In this document: positions 6,599 through 14,965 of the stretch, in pieces | How the letters are laid out: every line of letters starts with the position of its first letter | Numbering within the stretch: the stretch's first letter is position 1 | Assembly: GCA_944389935.1 (NCBI GenBank) | Contig: CALXOE010000046.1 | Coordinates: forward strand, 1 to 34,856 | DNA: 34,856 bases | Source: an uncultured Victivallis sp. | GTDB taxonomy: Bacteria > Verrucomicrobiota > Lentisphaeria > Victivallales > Victivallaceae | Direction: 5' to 3' | Translations under genes and position numbers: made by a program | The notes under the pieces: generated by a model | What the model was told of the DNA's origin: nothing | Seen by the model: only the letters and a program-made list of their open reading frames with translations | The model's database searches: none

Positions 6599-8515
6599 TC
6601 ACAACCCCAGTTCCAGTTGGCCGTCGGGCAGTTCGCGCGCTGCGGGCGCCGCGGGCGCCCCAGGTGGAGTCACAGGTGCGGCCGCCTGATTGAGCTCATT
6701 CAGAAACTCGTCGAGCGGGACGACCCGGATTCCGAGTTTCGCGGCTTTCTTGAGTTTGCTGCTCGTATCGTTCACATCCGCCGCGACGAGTACGGAAAGG
6801 TGACTGGTCACGTCGTCGGCGGGGGCGTAGCCGTGCGCTTCGGCGAGTTTTTCGTAGTAGCTGCGCTTTTCGGGCATCTTGCCGGTGAAGCAGACCGTCG
6901 GGCGCTCCCCGGAGGAGGCGGAGCCGTGGACGAGTTTCACCGCCGCGAGCAGTTCGTCGAGATAATCGGACTGTTCGGCGAGCTCCCGCACGAGCGCCGC
7001 CGCGCGTTCGGGTCCGATTCCGGGGATGGCTCCGAGTTCATCCGCGTTCATTTTGCGCAGTCCCGCGAAATCGGTGTGGGCGAAAATCACTTTGGCGACG
7101 TTCACCCCGATGTTCGGGATGTTCAGTGAGGCGAGCAGCTGGTAGTCGTTGACCACACGAGCTTTCTGGATCTCCTCAATGAGATTCGAGGCGGACTTTG
7201 CCGCGAATCCGTCGAGTTTGAGAATGTCCATCGGTTTGAGCTCGAAGAGGTCGGCGGGATGTTTCACGCCGGAGTTCTCCATGAGTTTGCGCAGTGTCGG
7301 TTCTCCGAGCCGCTCGATGCCGAGGCTGCGGACGGCTGCCGCAAGCCGCTGCAGCGCGGTCTCGAAACACTCCGGATTCGGGCAGCAGAGTTCGGGGCCG
7401 CGCCGGACAAGTTTCGTGTGGCAGCAGGGGCAGTGGTCGATGAGAGCGCTTCTGCGTTCTTCGCCGGGTTCGCTTGCGACGATGTACGGAATCACGTCGC
7501 CCGCGCGTTCGACCGTGACCGTGTCGCCGATTTCGATGCCGAGTTCGAGGATGTTCTGGACGTTGTGGAGCGTGGCGCGTTTGATCGTCGTCCCGGAGAT
7601 CTCGACCGGTTCGAGCAATGCCACAGGGGTCAGGCAGTTCTTGCCGAAACTCCACTCCACGCCGAGCAGTTTCGTCGTACGGCGGATGTTCGTGAATTTG
7701 AACGCGATCTGGCCGCGCGGATGGTGGGCGGTGTTGCCGAGCGACGCTTCGTAGTCGCGATCGGCGAGTTTCAGCACGACGCCGTCCTGCGGGTAGGGGA
7801 GCGCCTCAAGTTTCGCGAGCAGTTCCTGCCACTTCGCCTCGAGTTCGGAGAGCTTGACCCGGCAGGAGATCATGTTGTAATCGACGAGTGTGATCTTCGC
7901 GCCCTGCGCGACCATTTCGGCGATCTCCTTGAGCCCCATGATGCCGGCGACGGCGTTGCGGGAGTTCTTGTAGGTGCCGCCGCCCTTTTTGCGGATGTGG
8001 CTGTAAAGTGTCCGGAAATCGTCGTCACGGATGACGAGTTCGCCGCGCACGGGGCGGTCGAGCGGCCCTTTGTAGCCGGTCGTTTCGAGCTCGACGAGCG
8101 GGAGTTTCGCGGTGATGTTCTCGCCGTATTCACCGTCGCCGCGGGTCGAGAGGACGCGGCCGTCGTATCCGGCGGAGATGCCGTCGTACTTCGGCTCGAC
8201 CAGCAGCAGTTCGTCGGGGGTGCGCGCATACTTGTTCGCCCACCTCATGACCTCCTCGAGCGAATAGGCTTTGTCGAGCGAGAGCATCGGAACGGTGTGG
8301 TGAACCTTGCCGCTGCCCGCGACTGCGGGGGCGTAGACGCGGGTCAGCAGCGGATGGTCCGGATCGAGTTTCGCGAGTGCCCGCATCAGCTCGTCGTAAC
8401 GGGTGTCCGGGATCTCCGGTTCGCCGAGTTCCCAGTAGCGCCGGTTGTGGTACTCGATGAGTTCGACCAGTTCCGGCAGCGTCAGGCGCTCGGCGATAAA
8501 ATTCTTTGTATCCAT
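6599..8515 (-). CDS. ligA: NAD+-dependent DNA ligase (divergent)
   Basis: Seals nicks in DNA using NAD+. From the ATG at 8515 it has 638 residues. Domain order: Ia domain with YHNRRYWELGEPEIPDTRYDE (22-42), adenylation domain with catalytic Lys109 in EPKYDG and STRGDGEYGENIT, OB fold with TLHNVQNI and ERAGDVIPYIV, a zinc finger (Cys362, Cys365, Cys378, Cys383), helix-hairpin-helix repeats (IPGIGPERAAAL) and a BRCT domain (PTVCFTGKMPEKRS). A Pro/Ala-rich tail follows BRCT. Several usually strict motifs are altered, for example YKNSRNAVAG and SFGKNCLTPVA where canonical LigA has NPRNAAAG and RTG.LTPVA. A TTG 12 codons upstream is an unlikely start. Confidence 0.93.
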   Translation of the reverse strand: MDTKNFIAERLTLPELVELIEYHNRRYWELGEPEIPDTRYDELMRALAKLDPDHPLLTRVYAPAVAGSGKVHHTVPMLSLDKAYSLEEVMRWANKYARTPDELLLVEPKYDGISAGYDGRVLSTRGDGEYGENITAKLPLVELETTGYKGPLDRPVRGELVIRDDDFRTLYSHIRKKGGGTYKNSRNAVAGIMGLKEIAEMVAQGAKITLVDYNMISCRVKLSELEAKWQELLAKLEALPYPQDGVVLKLADRDYEASLGNTAHHPRGQIAFKFTNIRRTTKLLGVEWSFGKNCLTPVALLEPVEISGTTIKRATLHNVQNILELGIEIGDTVTVERAGDVIPYIVASEPGEERRSALIDHCPCCHTKLVRRGPELCCPNPECFETALQRLAAAVRSLGIERLGEPTLRKLMENSGVKHPADLFELKPMDILKLDGFAAKSASNLIEEIQKARVVNDYQLLASLNIPNIGVNVAKVIFAHTDFAGLRKMNADELGAIPGIGPERAAALVRELAEQSDYLDELLAAVKLVHGSASSGERPTVCFTGKMPEKRSYYEKLAEAHGYAPADDVTSHLSVLVAADVNDTSSKLKKAAKLGIRVVPLDEFLNELNQAAAPVTPPGAPAAPAARELPDGQLELGL

Positions 8516-8550
8516 GAAATCGCCTTTTTTTCGTGAAATAATGCTTATCA

Positions 8551-8579
8551 AATATACTCACGGGATTGCAAATTTTCAA
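8551..8579 (-). promoter_or_regulatory. ligA promoter
   Basis: Minus strand: TTGAAA (8579-8574), 17-base spacer, TATATT (8556-8551). The predicted leader is about 30 bases. Its -35 region overlaps that of the divergent asd promoter. Confidence 0.6.
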
Positions 8580-8593
8580 GAGTGTTGTATAGT
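8566..8593 (+). promoter_or_regulatory. asd promoter
   Basis: TTGCAA (8566-8571), 16-base spacer, TATAGT (8588-8593), followed by a leader of about 35 bases. It interleaves with the ligA promoter on the other strand. Confidence 0.5.
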
Positions 8594-8634
8594 AATAAGA
8601 TATCTGTGTCAATTATTACGGTGAAGGTTTGAAA

Positions 8635-9639
8635 ATGGCGAATGGTTATCACGTTGCGGTCGCCGGTGCGACCGGTGCGGTCGGCGTCGAGATGGTCAAG
8701 ACGCTCGAGAAGCGGAATTTCCCGGTGAAGAGTCTCAAACTTCTGGCGTCGGCCCGTTCCGCCGGAAAGACGATGAAGTTCAAGGGCGAGGATGTGGTCA
8801 TCGAGGAGATGAAGCACGACTCGTTCAAGGGCGTGGACATCGCGCTCTTCAGCGCGGGTGGCGATATCTCCCGCGAATATCGTCCGTTCGTGGTCGATGC
8901 CGGCGCGGTCATGATCGACAACTCGAGTGCGTTCCGCATGGATGACGATGTTCCGCTGGTCGTCCCTGAGGTCAACGCCGAGGACATCAAACTGCACAAG
9001 GGCGTGATTGCGAATCCGAACTGCACGACGGCGATCATGCTGGTCGCGGTCGCTCCGCTGCACCGGGCCAAAGGGCTGCGCCGCATTGTAGCGGCGACCT
9101 ATCAGGCCGCGAGCGGCGCGGGCGCGAAAGGAATGCACGAGCTCATCGAGCAGACCCGCGATGTGCTTGACGGCAAGCCCGCGCAGCCGAAAGCGTTCGC
9201 GTACCAGATCGCGTTCAATCTGATTCCGCACATCGACGTGTTCCAGGAGAACGGCTACACGAAAGAGGAACTCAAGATGCTGAACGAGTCGCGCAAGATG
9301 CTGCATCTGCCGGAACTGCTGGTCTCCTGCACCTGCGTCCGGATTCCGGTGCTGCGCGCGCACTCCGAGGCGCTGAACCTCGAGTTCGAGAACGAGATCA
9401 CGCCGGAAGAGGCGCGTGCGATCATCGCGGCCGCGCCGGGTGTGCAGCTCGTGGACGATCCCGCGAACAAGCGTTACCCGATGCCGCTGGACGCGACCGA
9501 GAAATACGACGTGCTCTGCGGCCGTATCCGTCAGGACATTTCGCGGCACGACAAGCGGGGACTGGATATCTTCGTTTCGGGCGACCAGGTGCTCAAGGGT
9601 GCGGCGCTGAACGCGGTTCAGATCGCCGAACTGCTCTGA
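8635..9639 (+). CDS. asd: Aspartate-semialdehyde dehydrogenase
   Basis: Reduces aspartyl phosphate to aspartate semialdehyde with NADPH, feeding lysine/diaminopimelate, threonine and methionine. The 334-residue protein has the N-terminal GATGAVG nucleotide-binding loop (11-17), catalytic Cys130 in ANPNCTTA, QAASGAGAKGM and the CVRIPVLRAHSEA segment with the active-site His. ATG 8635 is chosen because GAAGG precedes it; a TTG two codons earlier is in frame. It is monocistronic, flanked by a divergent promoter and a strong terminator. No aspartokinase gene is adjacent. Confidence 0.96.
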   Translation: MANGYHVAVAGATGAVGVEMVKTLEKRNFPVKSLKLLASARSAGKTMKFKGEDVVIEEMKHDSFKGVDIALFSAGGDISREYRPFVVDAGAVMIDNSSAFRMDDDVPLVVPEVNAEDIKLHKGVIANPNCTTAIMLVAVAPLHRAKGLRRIVAATYQAASGAGAKGMHELIEQTRDVLDGKPAQPKAFAYQIAFNLIPHIDVFQENGYTKEELKMLNESRKMLHLPELLVSCTCVRIPVLRAHSEALNLEFENEITPEEARAIIAAAPGVQLVDDPANKRYPMPLDATEKYDVLCGRIRQDISRHDKRGLDIFVSGDQVLKGAALNAVQIAELL

Positions 9640-9663
9640 AGCGGTTTCGCCGACGGAAAAAGG

Positions 9664-9697
9664 AACGCGGCCGGGAGAATGTTCTTCCGGCCGCGTT
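9664..9697. terminator. Bidirectional intrinsic terminator
   Basis: AACGCGGCCGG (9664-9674) pairs with CCGGCCGCGTT (9687-9697); the intervening bases extend the stem by four more pairs to a four-base loop. T residues follow on the plus strand (to 9700), and the minus strand gives CCTTTTTCC after the stem. It serves asd (ends 9639) and the convergent minus-strand operon (ends 9714). Confidence 0.9.
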
Positions 9698-9713
9698 TTT
9701 GTGTGAATACAAT

Positions 9714-10058
9714 TCAGAATTCGCCGTAGTAGATCTGGTAGAGCCGCGGGCCGAGAAGCGCGCCCGCGACGACGATCAGCATGAGGACCGAGATGGTGCG
9801 GATCACCATCGAGAGCCAGAGCATCCGGTGTTTTTCGTCCGCGAACCAGAGCCGCAGCGCGTCGCCGACGAGAACTGCGATCATGACGAACGGCGTTCCG
9901 TAGAAGATCGCCGCCCGCCATCCGGAAAAGTCCGGGTCGATCTCGTGAATCTTCAGCAGTCCGCTCGCGCAGAGTGCGATCCACACTCCCCAGACCGCGA
10001 TGTGCAGCACATCCGACAGGATCGCAGTCGCCTTGAAGAACTGGATGAAAATGCTCAT
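9714..10058 (-). CDS. Small membrane protein of unknown function, downstream of glutamine synthetase
   Basis: A 114-residue protein starting at ATG 10058, where GAGGGG gives a good ribosome binding site. It has about three hydrophobic helices (roughly 18-38, 50-68 and 84-103) with short charged loops (RLWFADEKHRM) and a C-terminal YQIYYGEF. I do not recognise a family. It follows the glutamine synthetase gene by 32 bases and shares its terminator, so the two are very likely one transcript. Whether it is involved in nitrogen metabolism is not shown by the sequence. The same frame is open further upstream, inside glnN, without a plausible start. Confidence 0.7.
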   Translation of the reverse strand: MSIFIQFFKATAILSDVLHIAVWGVWIALCASGLLKIHEIDPDFSGWRAAIFYGTPFVMIAVLVGDALRLWFADEKHRMLWLSMVIRTISVLMLIVVAGALLGPRLYQIYYGEF

Positions 10059-10090
10059 GGCGTCCCCTCTCTCCGGAACCCGTGCCCGCG

Positions 10091-12241
10091 TCAGTAGATG
10101 AAGAGCATCTCGCGGTATTTCGGCAGCGGCCAGAGTTCGTCGTCGATGAGTTTTTCGAGCCGGTCGACGATGCGGCGCAGTTCGAGCTGCGCCTCGCGGA
10201 TCTCCTCTGGTTCGCCGGTCGGCAGTGCTTTCTCGAGTTTCGCCTCGCAATGGACGAGGGCGGCCATGAGTTTGCCGATCTGCTCGGCTTCGGCGAACTG
10301 TTCAGGGAGTCCCGCCTCGACGCCGGTCTGCTGCAGCACCTGGATGTTCCTGCCGATCCGGCGCAGATACTCGCCCGCGGCGGGATGGATCAGTGTCCGG
10401 GCCATCGTGAGCGAGAGTTCTCCCTCGATGCGGGTTCGCGCGCAGTACTCCTCGAAGTAGACCTCGTGGCGCGAGAGCAGCTCTGCGCGCGTGAAGACGC
10501 CGTAGCGCTCGAACATCGCGACGTTTTTCTCGTTGACCAGCACGGACAGCGCTTCCGGGACGGTGCGCAGAATCGGCAGTCCGCGTTTTTCCGCCTCGGC
10601 GACCCACTCCCGGCTGTAATTGTCTCCGTTGAAGATGATGCGGCGGTGTTTGCGGACGATGCGGCGCAGCAGGCTCTGGAGCGCTGCCTTGAATTCGGCT
10701 TTCGGCGCCTTCTCTAGTTCGGTCAGGATGTCGTCGAGCGATTCCGCCACGATCGTGTTGAGGATCACGTTCGGTCCCGCGCACGACTGGCTCGACCCCG
10801 GCGCACGGAATTCAAACTTGTTGCCGGTGTAGGCGAACGGGCTCGTGCGGTTGCGATCGGTCGCATCCTGCGGCAGCGGCGGGAGCGTGTCGACGAAGAG
10901 CTGCATGGCCGGTTCGCCGCGGCGGACCTTGCCGGGGGTTCCGGACTCGAGCTCCTCGATGAGCCGGGTCAGTTCGTCGCCGAGATAGATCGAGATGATC
11001 GACGGCGGTGCCTCGTTCGCGCCAAGCCGGTAGCTGTTGCCGCTCGAGGCCGTGGACATGCGCAATAGTTCGCCGTGGCGGTCGACCGCCTGGATGACCG
11101 CACAGATCGCGGTCAGGAAGATCGCGCCGCCCTCGGGGCTCCTGCCGGGCGAGAGAAAGTTCATCTTCGTCGTCCCGAATGACCAGTTGTTGTGCTTGCC
11201 GGAGCCGTTCACGCCGTTGAACGGTTTCTCGTGCATGAGGCAGACGAAACCGTGGCGGTCTGCGGTCTGGCGCAGCACATCCATGGTCAGCATGTTGTGA
11301 TCGTTCGCGAGGTTCAGTTCCTCGAAGACCGAGGCGATCTCGAACTGGGCCGGGGCGACCTCGTTGTGGCGCGTTTTTGCGGGAATCCCGAGCCGCCAGA
11401 GCGTCTGGTCGACCTCGGTCATGAACGCGAGAATCCGCGCCTTGATCGTGCCGTAATAGTGGTCGTCAAGCTGCTGGTGTTTCGGCGGCGGCGCGCCGAA
11501 GAGTGTGCGTCCGGTCTGGATGAGATCGGGACGCGCGAGATAGAAGTTGCGGTCGATGAGGAAATACTCCTGCTCAACGCCGAGCGTGATCTCGGGAGAA
11601 CCCGCGTCTTTCACCCCGAAGAGATCGAGCATGCGGCGGATCTGGTCGGAGAGTGCGCGGATCGAGCGCAGGAGCGGAGTTTTCTTGTCGAGCGCCTCGC
11701 CGGTGTAACTGCAGAATGCGGTCGGGATGCAGAGCGTCGCACCCGCCGGGGTGCGGCGGAGAAAGGCCGGGCTGGTCGGATCCCACGCTGTGTAGCCGCG
11801 CGCCTCGAACGTCGAGCGCAGGCCGCCGGAGGGGAAGCTCGAAGCGTCGGATTCGCCGACGACGAGGTTTTTCGCGGAGAATTTCATGATGACGCCGCCG
11901 GAACCGTCCGGCTCGAGGAATGCGTCATGCTTTTCGGCGGTGCCGCCGGTCAGCGGCTGAAACCAGTGGGTGTAATGGCTCGCGCCCTTGCCGAGCGCCC
12001 AGGTTTTCATGGCGCCGGCGACGTCCCCGGCGATATCGGGGTCGAGGGGCGCGCGGTTGCGGACGGTGTCGACCAGTTTTTCATACGCCTGCGGAGGCAG
12101 GAATTCTTTCATCGAGGCGAGGTTGAAGACATCTTCCCCGAACAGTTCGGCCGCGCTCCGCGGTGCGATCTTGTCGGTAACGCACATGGATGCGGAGGCT
12201 GCCACGTTCTGAATCGCCTGCCGTCTGGCTTTATCGCTCAT
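10091..12241 (-). CDS. glnN: Glutamine synthetase type III
   Basis: Makes glutamine from glutamate, ammonia and ATP. The 716-residue length and the HYTHWFQPLTGGTAEKHDAF segment (89-108) identify the GSIII class, distinct from the about 450-residue GSI. Active-site blocks follow: GVEQEYFLID, RHNEVAPAQFEIA, NGSGKHNNWSFGT and GNKFEFRAPGSSQ, then a helical C-terminal region ending LPKYREMLFIY. I choose ATG 12241, which has GGGAG upstream; the ATG at 12265 would lie only about 8 bases from the predicted transcript start and lacks a binding site. No GlnB/GlnK or ammonium transporter gene is in the window. Confidence 0.95.
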   Translation of the reverse strand: MSDKARRQAIQNVAASASMCVTDKIAPRSAAELFGEDVFNLASMKEFLPPQAYEKLVDTVRNRAPLDPDIAGDVAGAMKTWALGKGASHYTHWFQPLTGGTAEKHDAFLEPDGSGGVIMKFSAKNLVVGESDASSFPSGGLRSTFEARGYTAWDPTSPAFLRRTPAGATLCIPTAFCSYTGEALDKKTPLLRSIRALSDQIRRMLDLFGVKDAGSPEITLGVEQEYFLIDRNFYLARPDLIQTGRTLFGAPPPKHQQLDDHYYGTIKARILAFMTEVDQTLWRLGIPAKTRHNEVAPAQFEIASVFEELNLANDHNMLTMDVLRQTADRHGFVCLMHEKPFNGVNGSGKHNNWSFGTTKMNFLSPGRSPEGGAIFLTAICAVIQAVDRHGELLRMSTASSGNSYRLGANEAPPSIISIYLGDELTRLIEELESGTPGKVRRGEPAMQLFVDTLPPLPQDATDRNRTSPFAYTGNKFEFRAPGSSQSCAGPNVILNTIVAESLDDILTELEKAPKAEFKAALQSLLRRIVRKHRRIIFNGDNYSREWVAEAEKRGLPILRTVPEALSVLVNEKNVAMFERYGVFTRAELLSRHEVYFEEYCARTRIEGELSLTMARTLIHPAAGEYLRRIGRNIQVLQQTGVEAGLPEQFAEAEQIGKLMAALVHCEAKLEKALPTGEPEEIREAQLELRRIVDRLEKLIDDELWPLPKYREMLFIY

Positions 12242-12279
12242 ATGAGATAACTCCCGTTTTTGCATGATGTTCAGCAGGA

Positions 12280-12307
12280 AATATACCACCGTTTCAGGGA
12301 AAATCAA
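12280..12307 (-). promoter_or_regulatory. Glutamine synthetase promoter
   Basis: Minus strand: TTGATT (12307-12302), 16-base spacer, TATATT (12285-12280). The -35 box overlaps the stop codon of the upstream DUF2752 gene, giving the synthetase its own promoter at the operon boundary. Confidence 0.55.
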
Positions 12308-12675
12308 TCCCAGCAGGCAAGATAGCTCCCGAGAAGCAGCGCGAGGAGTGCAATGTGGATCGCAAGATCCCACCACGGGAGATGCGGCGACGATTTCCGG
12401 CGCAGAAGCAGCACGATCCGCCATGCGAATTCCGCGAGGACGAATGCCGCCAGATACGGCGTGACCGGATTGAGGAAATCGGATTCCCCGCGCCAGAGGT
12501 GCGCGAGGTCGCGGGTCGTGCCGCAGAACGGACACGGACGGCCGGTCATGCTCCGGTAACTGCAGCGCCAGAGGCCGGGAAGTAGAAACCGCATCACCCG
12601 CGCGATGACGGGCAATGCGGCGATGTAACAGAGCAGTCCGAAAACCGTCCAGTTCAGAATCCGGTATTTCTTCAT
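12304..12675 (-). CDS. DUF2752-family membrane protein
   Basis: A 123-residue protein. The DUF2752 signature is clear: a Cys-containing TGRPCPFCGTTRDLAHL block (44-60), then a Gly and LNP (68-70). Hydrophobic helices flank it (about 8-32, 73-93 and 104-121). Function in the family is unknown; the paired cysteines could bind a metal or form a disulfide. It starts 18 bases after the stop of the DUF4190-like gene and is probably cotranscribed with it. It shows no strong ribosome binding site, which fits coupling to the upstream gene. Confidence 0.75.
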   Translation of the reverse strand: MKKYRILNWTVFGLLCYIAALPVIARVMRFLLPGLWRCSYRSMTGRPCPFCGTTRDLAHLWRGESDFLNPVTPYLAAFVLAEFAWRIVLLLRRKSSPHLPWWDLAIHIALLALLLGSYLACWD

Positions 12676-12693
12676 GCCGCAGAGAATGCGAGG

Positions 12694-12987
12694 TTATTCC
12701 GTCGTGATTTCGACCTGCTCCATTTCAAAGGCTTCGGCGAATTCCGGATCGCTGGCCGCGGCAGCGAAGAAGAGCGTCCAGAGGAGAACGAAAAGGATGG
12801 CCAGAGCGTTCAGGATGGTCCCGGCGATTCCGAGTCCTTTCGGCTGTCCTTTCTTGCCTTTGACCACAATATCGGCGATTCCGAGACCGAGGCCGACCAG
12901 GCACGGAATGAATGCGACTATCCCGCACATCGGGATCACGGCGACGATGATACCAACAATTCCCAGAATCAATGCTGCAACACCCAT
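12694..12987 (-). CDS. DUF4190-like small membrane protein
   Basis: A 97-residue protein with an N-terminal glycine-rich hydrophobic pair of helices (AALILGIVGIIVAVIP; VAFIPCLVGLGLGIADIVV), a basic turn (KGKKGQPKG), a third helix (GIAGTILNALAILFVLLWTL) and an acidic tail. This pattern matches DUF4190-type proteins of unknown role. The ATG at 12987 follows AGAGAGG. It is the first gene of a short operon with the DUF2752 gene. Confidence 0.65.
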   Translation of the reverse strand: MGVAALILGIVGIIVAVIPMCGIVAFIPCLVGLGLGIADIVVKGKKGQPKGLGIAGTILNALAILFVLLWTLFFAAAASDPEFAEAFEMEQVEITTE

Positions 12988-13052
12988 TCGACGACCTCTC
13001 TCTTTTTCAGGTTATCTTTTTTTGCACCGGTCACTTCCGGCGTCCTGACGAA

Positions 13053-13081
13053 AATATATCCTCTGTTTTCATCGCATGCAA
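13053..13081 (-). promoter_or_regulatory. Promoter of the DUF4190-DUF2752 pair
   Basis: Minus strand: TTGCAT (13081-13076), 17-base spacer, TATATT (13058-13053). The leader to the DUF4190-like gene is about 60 bases. The rest of the 12988-13120 gap shows nothing else I recognise. Confidence 0.55.
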
Positions 13082-13120
13082 GCGGCGGTCAGACATTTTA
13101 TGGAAAAATCGGGCTCAGGA

Positions 13121-14896
13121 TCACTTCCCCTCTGCCGCCGTTGTTTCCGGTCTCTCTTCTTCATCGCCCCACGGGATGAAGAAGATGTGGCCGGATTTCC
13201 TGCCGTTGTCGTTCTCATAGCTGAAGACGCGGTAGAGGAAGCTCCAGCGGTAACGGCCCGGCGCCTCTTTCACATTGACGAAGAGCGGGTAGAGCGTTTC
13301 GCTCGAATCTCCGTCATGCTTTTCGCGGTAGAGGTAGCCGAGGATGCGGAAATCGCTTTTGTCCCGGTATTTGCGCATGAATACGGTCCCGAGCCCGAAC
13401 AGCCCCCAGTAATCGTCGCCAAACCGCTCGTACCACGAGGTGAGGCCGCCGAGCGTGCGGTGTTCAAAGTAATCGACTTCGCTGCAGCAGCGTTCGAGGA
13501 TCGTGCGGGTTAAAGTTTCGAGTTCCTCCGGATTTTCAGGAACCGGCAGCGCGGGATCGAGCCGGGCGAGCTGTTCGGCGACTTTTTGTTTTCTTTCGGC
13601 GATATTTGTTTCCGCTTGTTTCCACTCCTCCGGGTGAGTATCCTTTTCGATCCAGCTCCGGCGTTGGAATGCCCGGTCGAGGTGCCACAGCGCATTTGCC
13701 AGTTTCTCAAGTTCCAGCCGGGAATCGGCCGACTTCCAGACGCGCGCAGTGCCGGATTCGTGGAATGCAAGGATCGTACCGAACCAGCTTTTGGTGGATT
13801 CCAGTATTCTCGAGGGGCTCTCTTCGTCGAGTGAGAAGCTGCGGCCGAATGGCGTGTAGGGCCTGTTCGGGAAAGATTCCGACAAATCCCCGGCAAAGGA
13901 GTGAGTATTGATTTGAAGAACCGGAGAGAACCATTGGAAGACGTTGTTGTTGTAACTCACCAGCGGCCAGATCCGCCAGCTCCGGTATGAGCCGTCACGC
14001 CGGATATCCCAGCCGACGACCGGCCAGAGCACGTGCCCCTCGCTTTCATCGTCCGACTGTTCGATCCGAAACAGCGGATAGCCGATGGTGAAATCGAATC
14101 CGGTTTTTCGTTTTTCCCAGCCGTAAAGCGGGAAAGCGCCGTGGTTTCCGTTCTGCCACCACACCGGCCCGATGTGGCAGAAGTTGTTTCCGTAGCGTCC
14201 TGCCAGCGGGAATACTCCTATTTCGTCCCCGTTCCCGCTCCACCATGCCGGCCCGATGATGTGGAGATCGTCCATCCTCCATACGATCGGGAAAACACCC
14301 CAGTACGGCCGGTCGGAAGAGCGCCACCATACCGGCCCGATGACCCGATAATCGTCCATGACCCATACGACCGGAAATACGCCCCAGTCATCGCGTATTT
14401 TCCAGGCCGGACAGAAAGACCAGCTCCGGAAAGAGTCTTCCCAGTAGGCGATAGGAAAGATCACCGTTTTGTCGGTGATGGTTCTCCATACCGGTCCGAA
14501 CTGGCGGATTTCATCGCTCCAGATGAAAAGAGGAATCGCGGCGAAAAAATCATCCCCCCAGACACAGTTCAGCGCCCAGCCGCCGTCGGGATCCCACCCC
14601 GAGAGCGGCCAGAGGAGCGATGCCTCGTTCCCCTCCTGGCAGTAGAACGGGCGGACCGCGAAGCCGCGGCTGTCCAGGTCGAACAGCGGCCAGAGCACCG
14701 AAGTGAAGTCGTCGTTGTGATAGTAGAGCGGCCAGACGTTGACGGTCTGATTGTCGAACCGCACCCGGATCTCTCCGCTCCCCGCGGGGGAGTTCCGCCA
14801 TGCCCGCTCACTGCTGATGCAACCGGATAACAATACCAGCGCTCCCGCCGCCATCACCGCGAACGCCGCCGCCGTCAAACCTCTTGAGTTTCGCAT
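13121..14896 (-). CDS. Lipoprotein with about twenty Pro/Trp 13-14-residue repeats, unknown function
   Basis: A 591-residue predicted lipoprotein: basic start, hydrophobic helix and lipobox LLSGC with Cys26. From residue 55 to about 328 a Pro-centred strand motif (W/F/G-P-hydrophobic-x-W) recurs every 13-14 residues, at about 55, 69, 82, 96, 121, 134, 147, 162, 174, 187, 202, 215, 229, 243, 255, 273, 291, 310 and 324, often alternating VFPxVW and IGPVWW. A charged helical segment follows (about 390-470), then further Trp/Tyr-rich strands (YPLF near 536, IFFIPW near 571). The regular strands suggest a beta-repeat or barrel-like structure at the cell envelope. I recognise no characterised family. 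Strong AGGAGG ribosome binding site; own promoter. Confidence 0.85.
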   Translation of the reverse strand: MRNSRGLTAAAFAVMAAGALVLLSGCISSERAWRNSPAGSGEIRVRFDNQTVNVWPLYYHNDDFTSVLWPLFDLDSRGFAVRPFYCQEGNEASLLWPLSGWDPDGGWALNCVWGDDFFAAIPLFIWSDEIRQFGPVWRTITDKTVIFPIAYWEDSFRSWSFCPAWKIRDDWGVFPVVWVMDDYRVIGPVWWRSSDRPYWGVFPIVWRMDDLHIIGPAWWSGNGDEIGVFPLAGRYGNNFCHIGPVWWQNGNHGAFPLYGWEKRKTGFDFTIGYPLFRIEQSDDESEGHVLWPVVGWDIRRDGSYRSWRIWPLVSYNNNVFQWFSPVLQINTHSFAGDLSESFPNRPYTPFGRSFSLDEESPSRILESTKSWFGTILAFHESGTARVWKSADSRLELEKLANALWHLDRAFQRRSWIEKDTHPEEWKQAETNIAERKQKVAEQLARLDPALPVPENPEELETLTRTILERCCSEVDYFEHRTLGGLTSWYERFGDDYWGLFGLGTVFMRKYRDKSDFRILGYLYREKHDGDSSETLYPLFVNVKEAPGRYRWSFLYRVFSYENDNGRKSGHIFFIPWGDEEERPETTAAEGK

Positions 14897-14920
14897 GACC
14901 CCGCCTCCTGTTCCGGATTT

Positions 14921-14949
14921 ACTATAGCACGCCCCCGCGGTGGTTACAA
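14921..14949 (-). promoter_or_regulatory. Promoter of the repeat lipoprotein gene
   Basis: Minus strand: TTGTAA (14949-14944), 17-base spacer, TATAGT (14926-14921). It lies in the 69-base gap after the glycerol-1-phosphate dehydrogenase stop, so the lipoprotein gene can be expressed separately. Confidence 0.6.
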
Positions 14950-14965
14950 GGGCGTATTCACCGGA

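Noticed and set aside
5151..6689. A 512-codon plus-strand frame across the NhaC-type gene
   Set aside because: Extremely charged, repetitive composition and no motif; the opposite strand encodes a clear antiporter.
12242..12303. Glutamine riboswitch or other leader RNA before glutamine synthetase
   Set aside because: The predicted leader is only about 30 bases, too short for a riboswitch.
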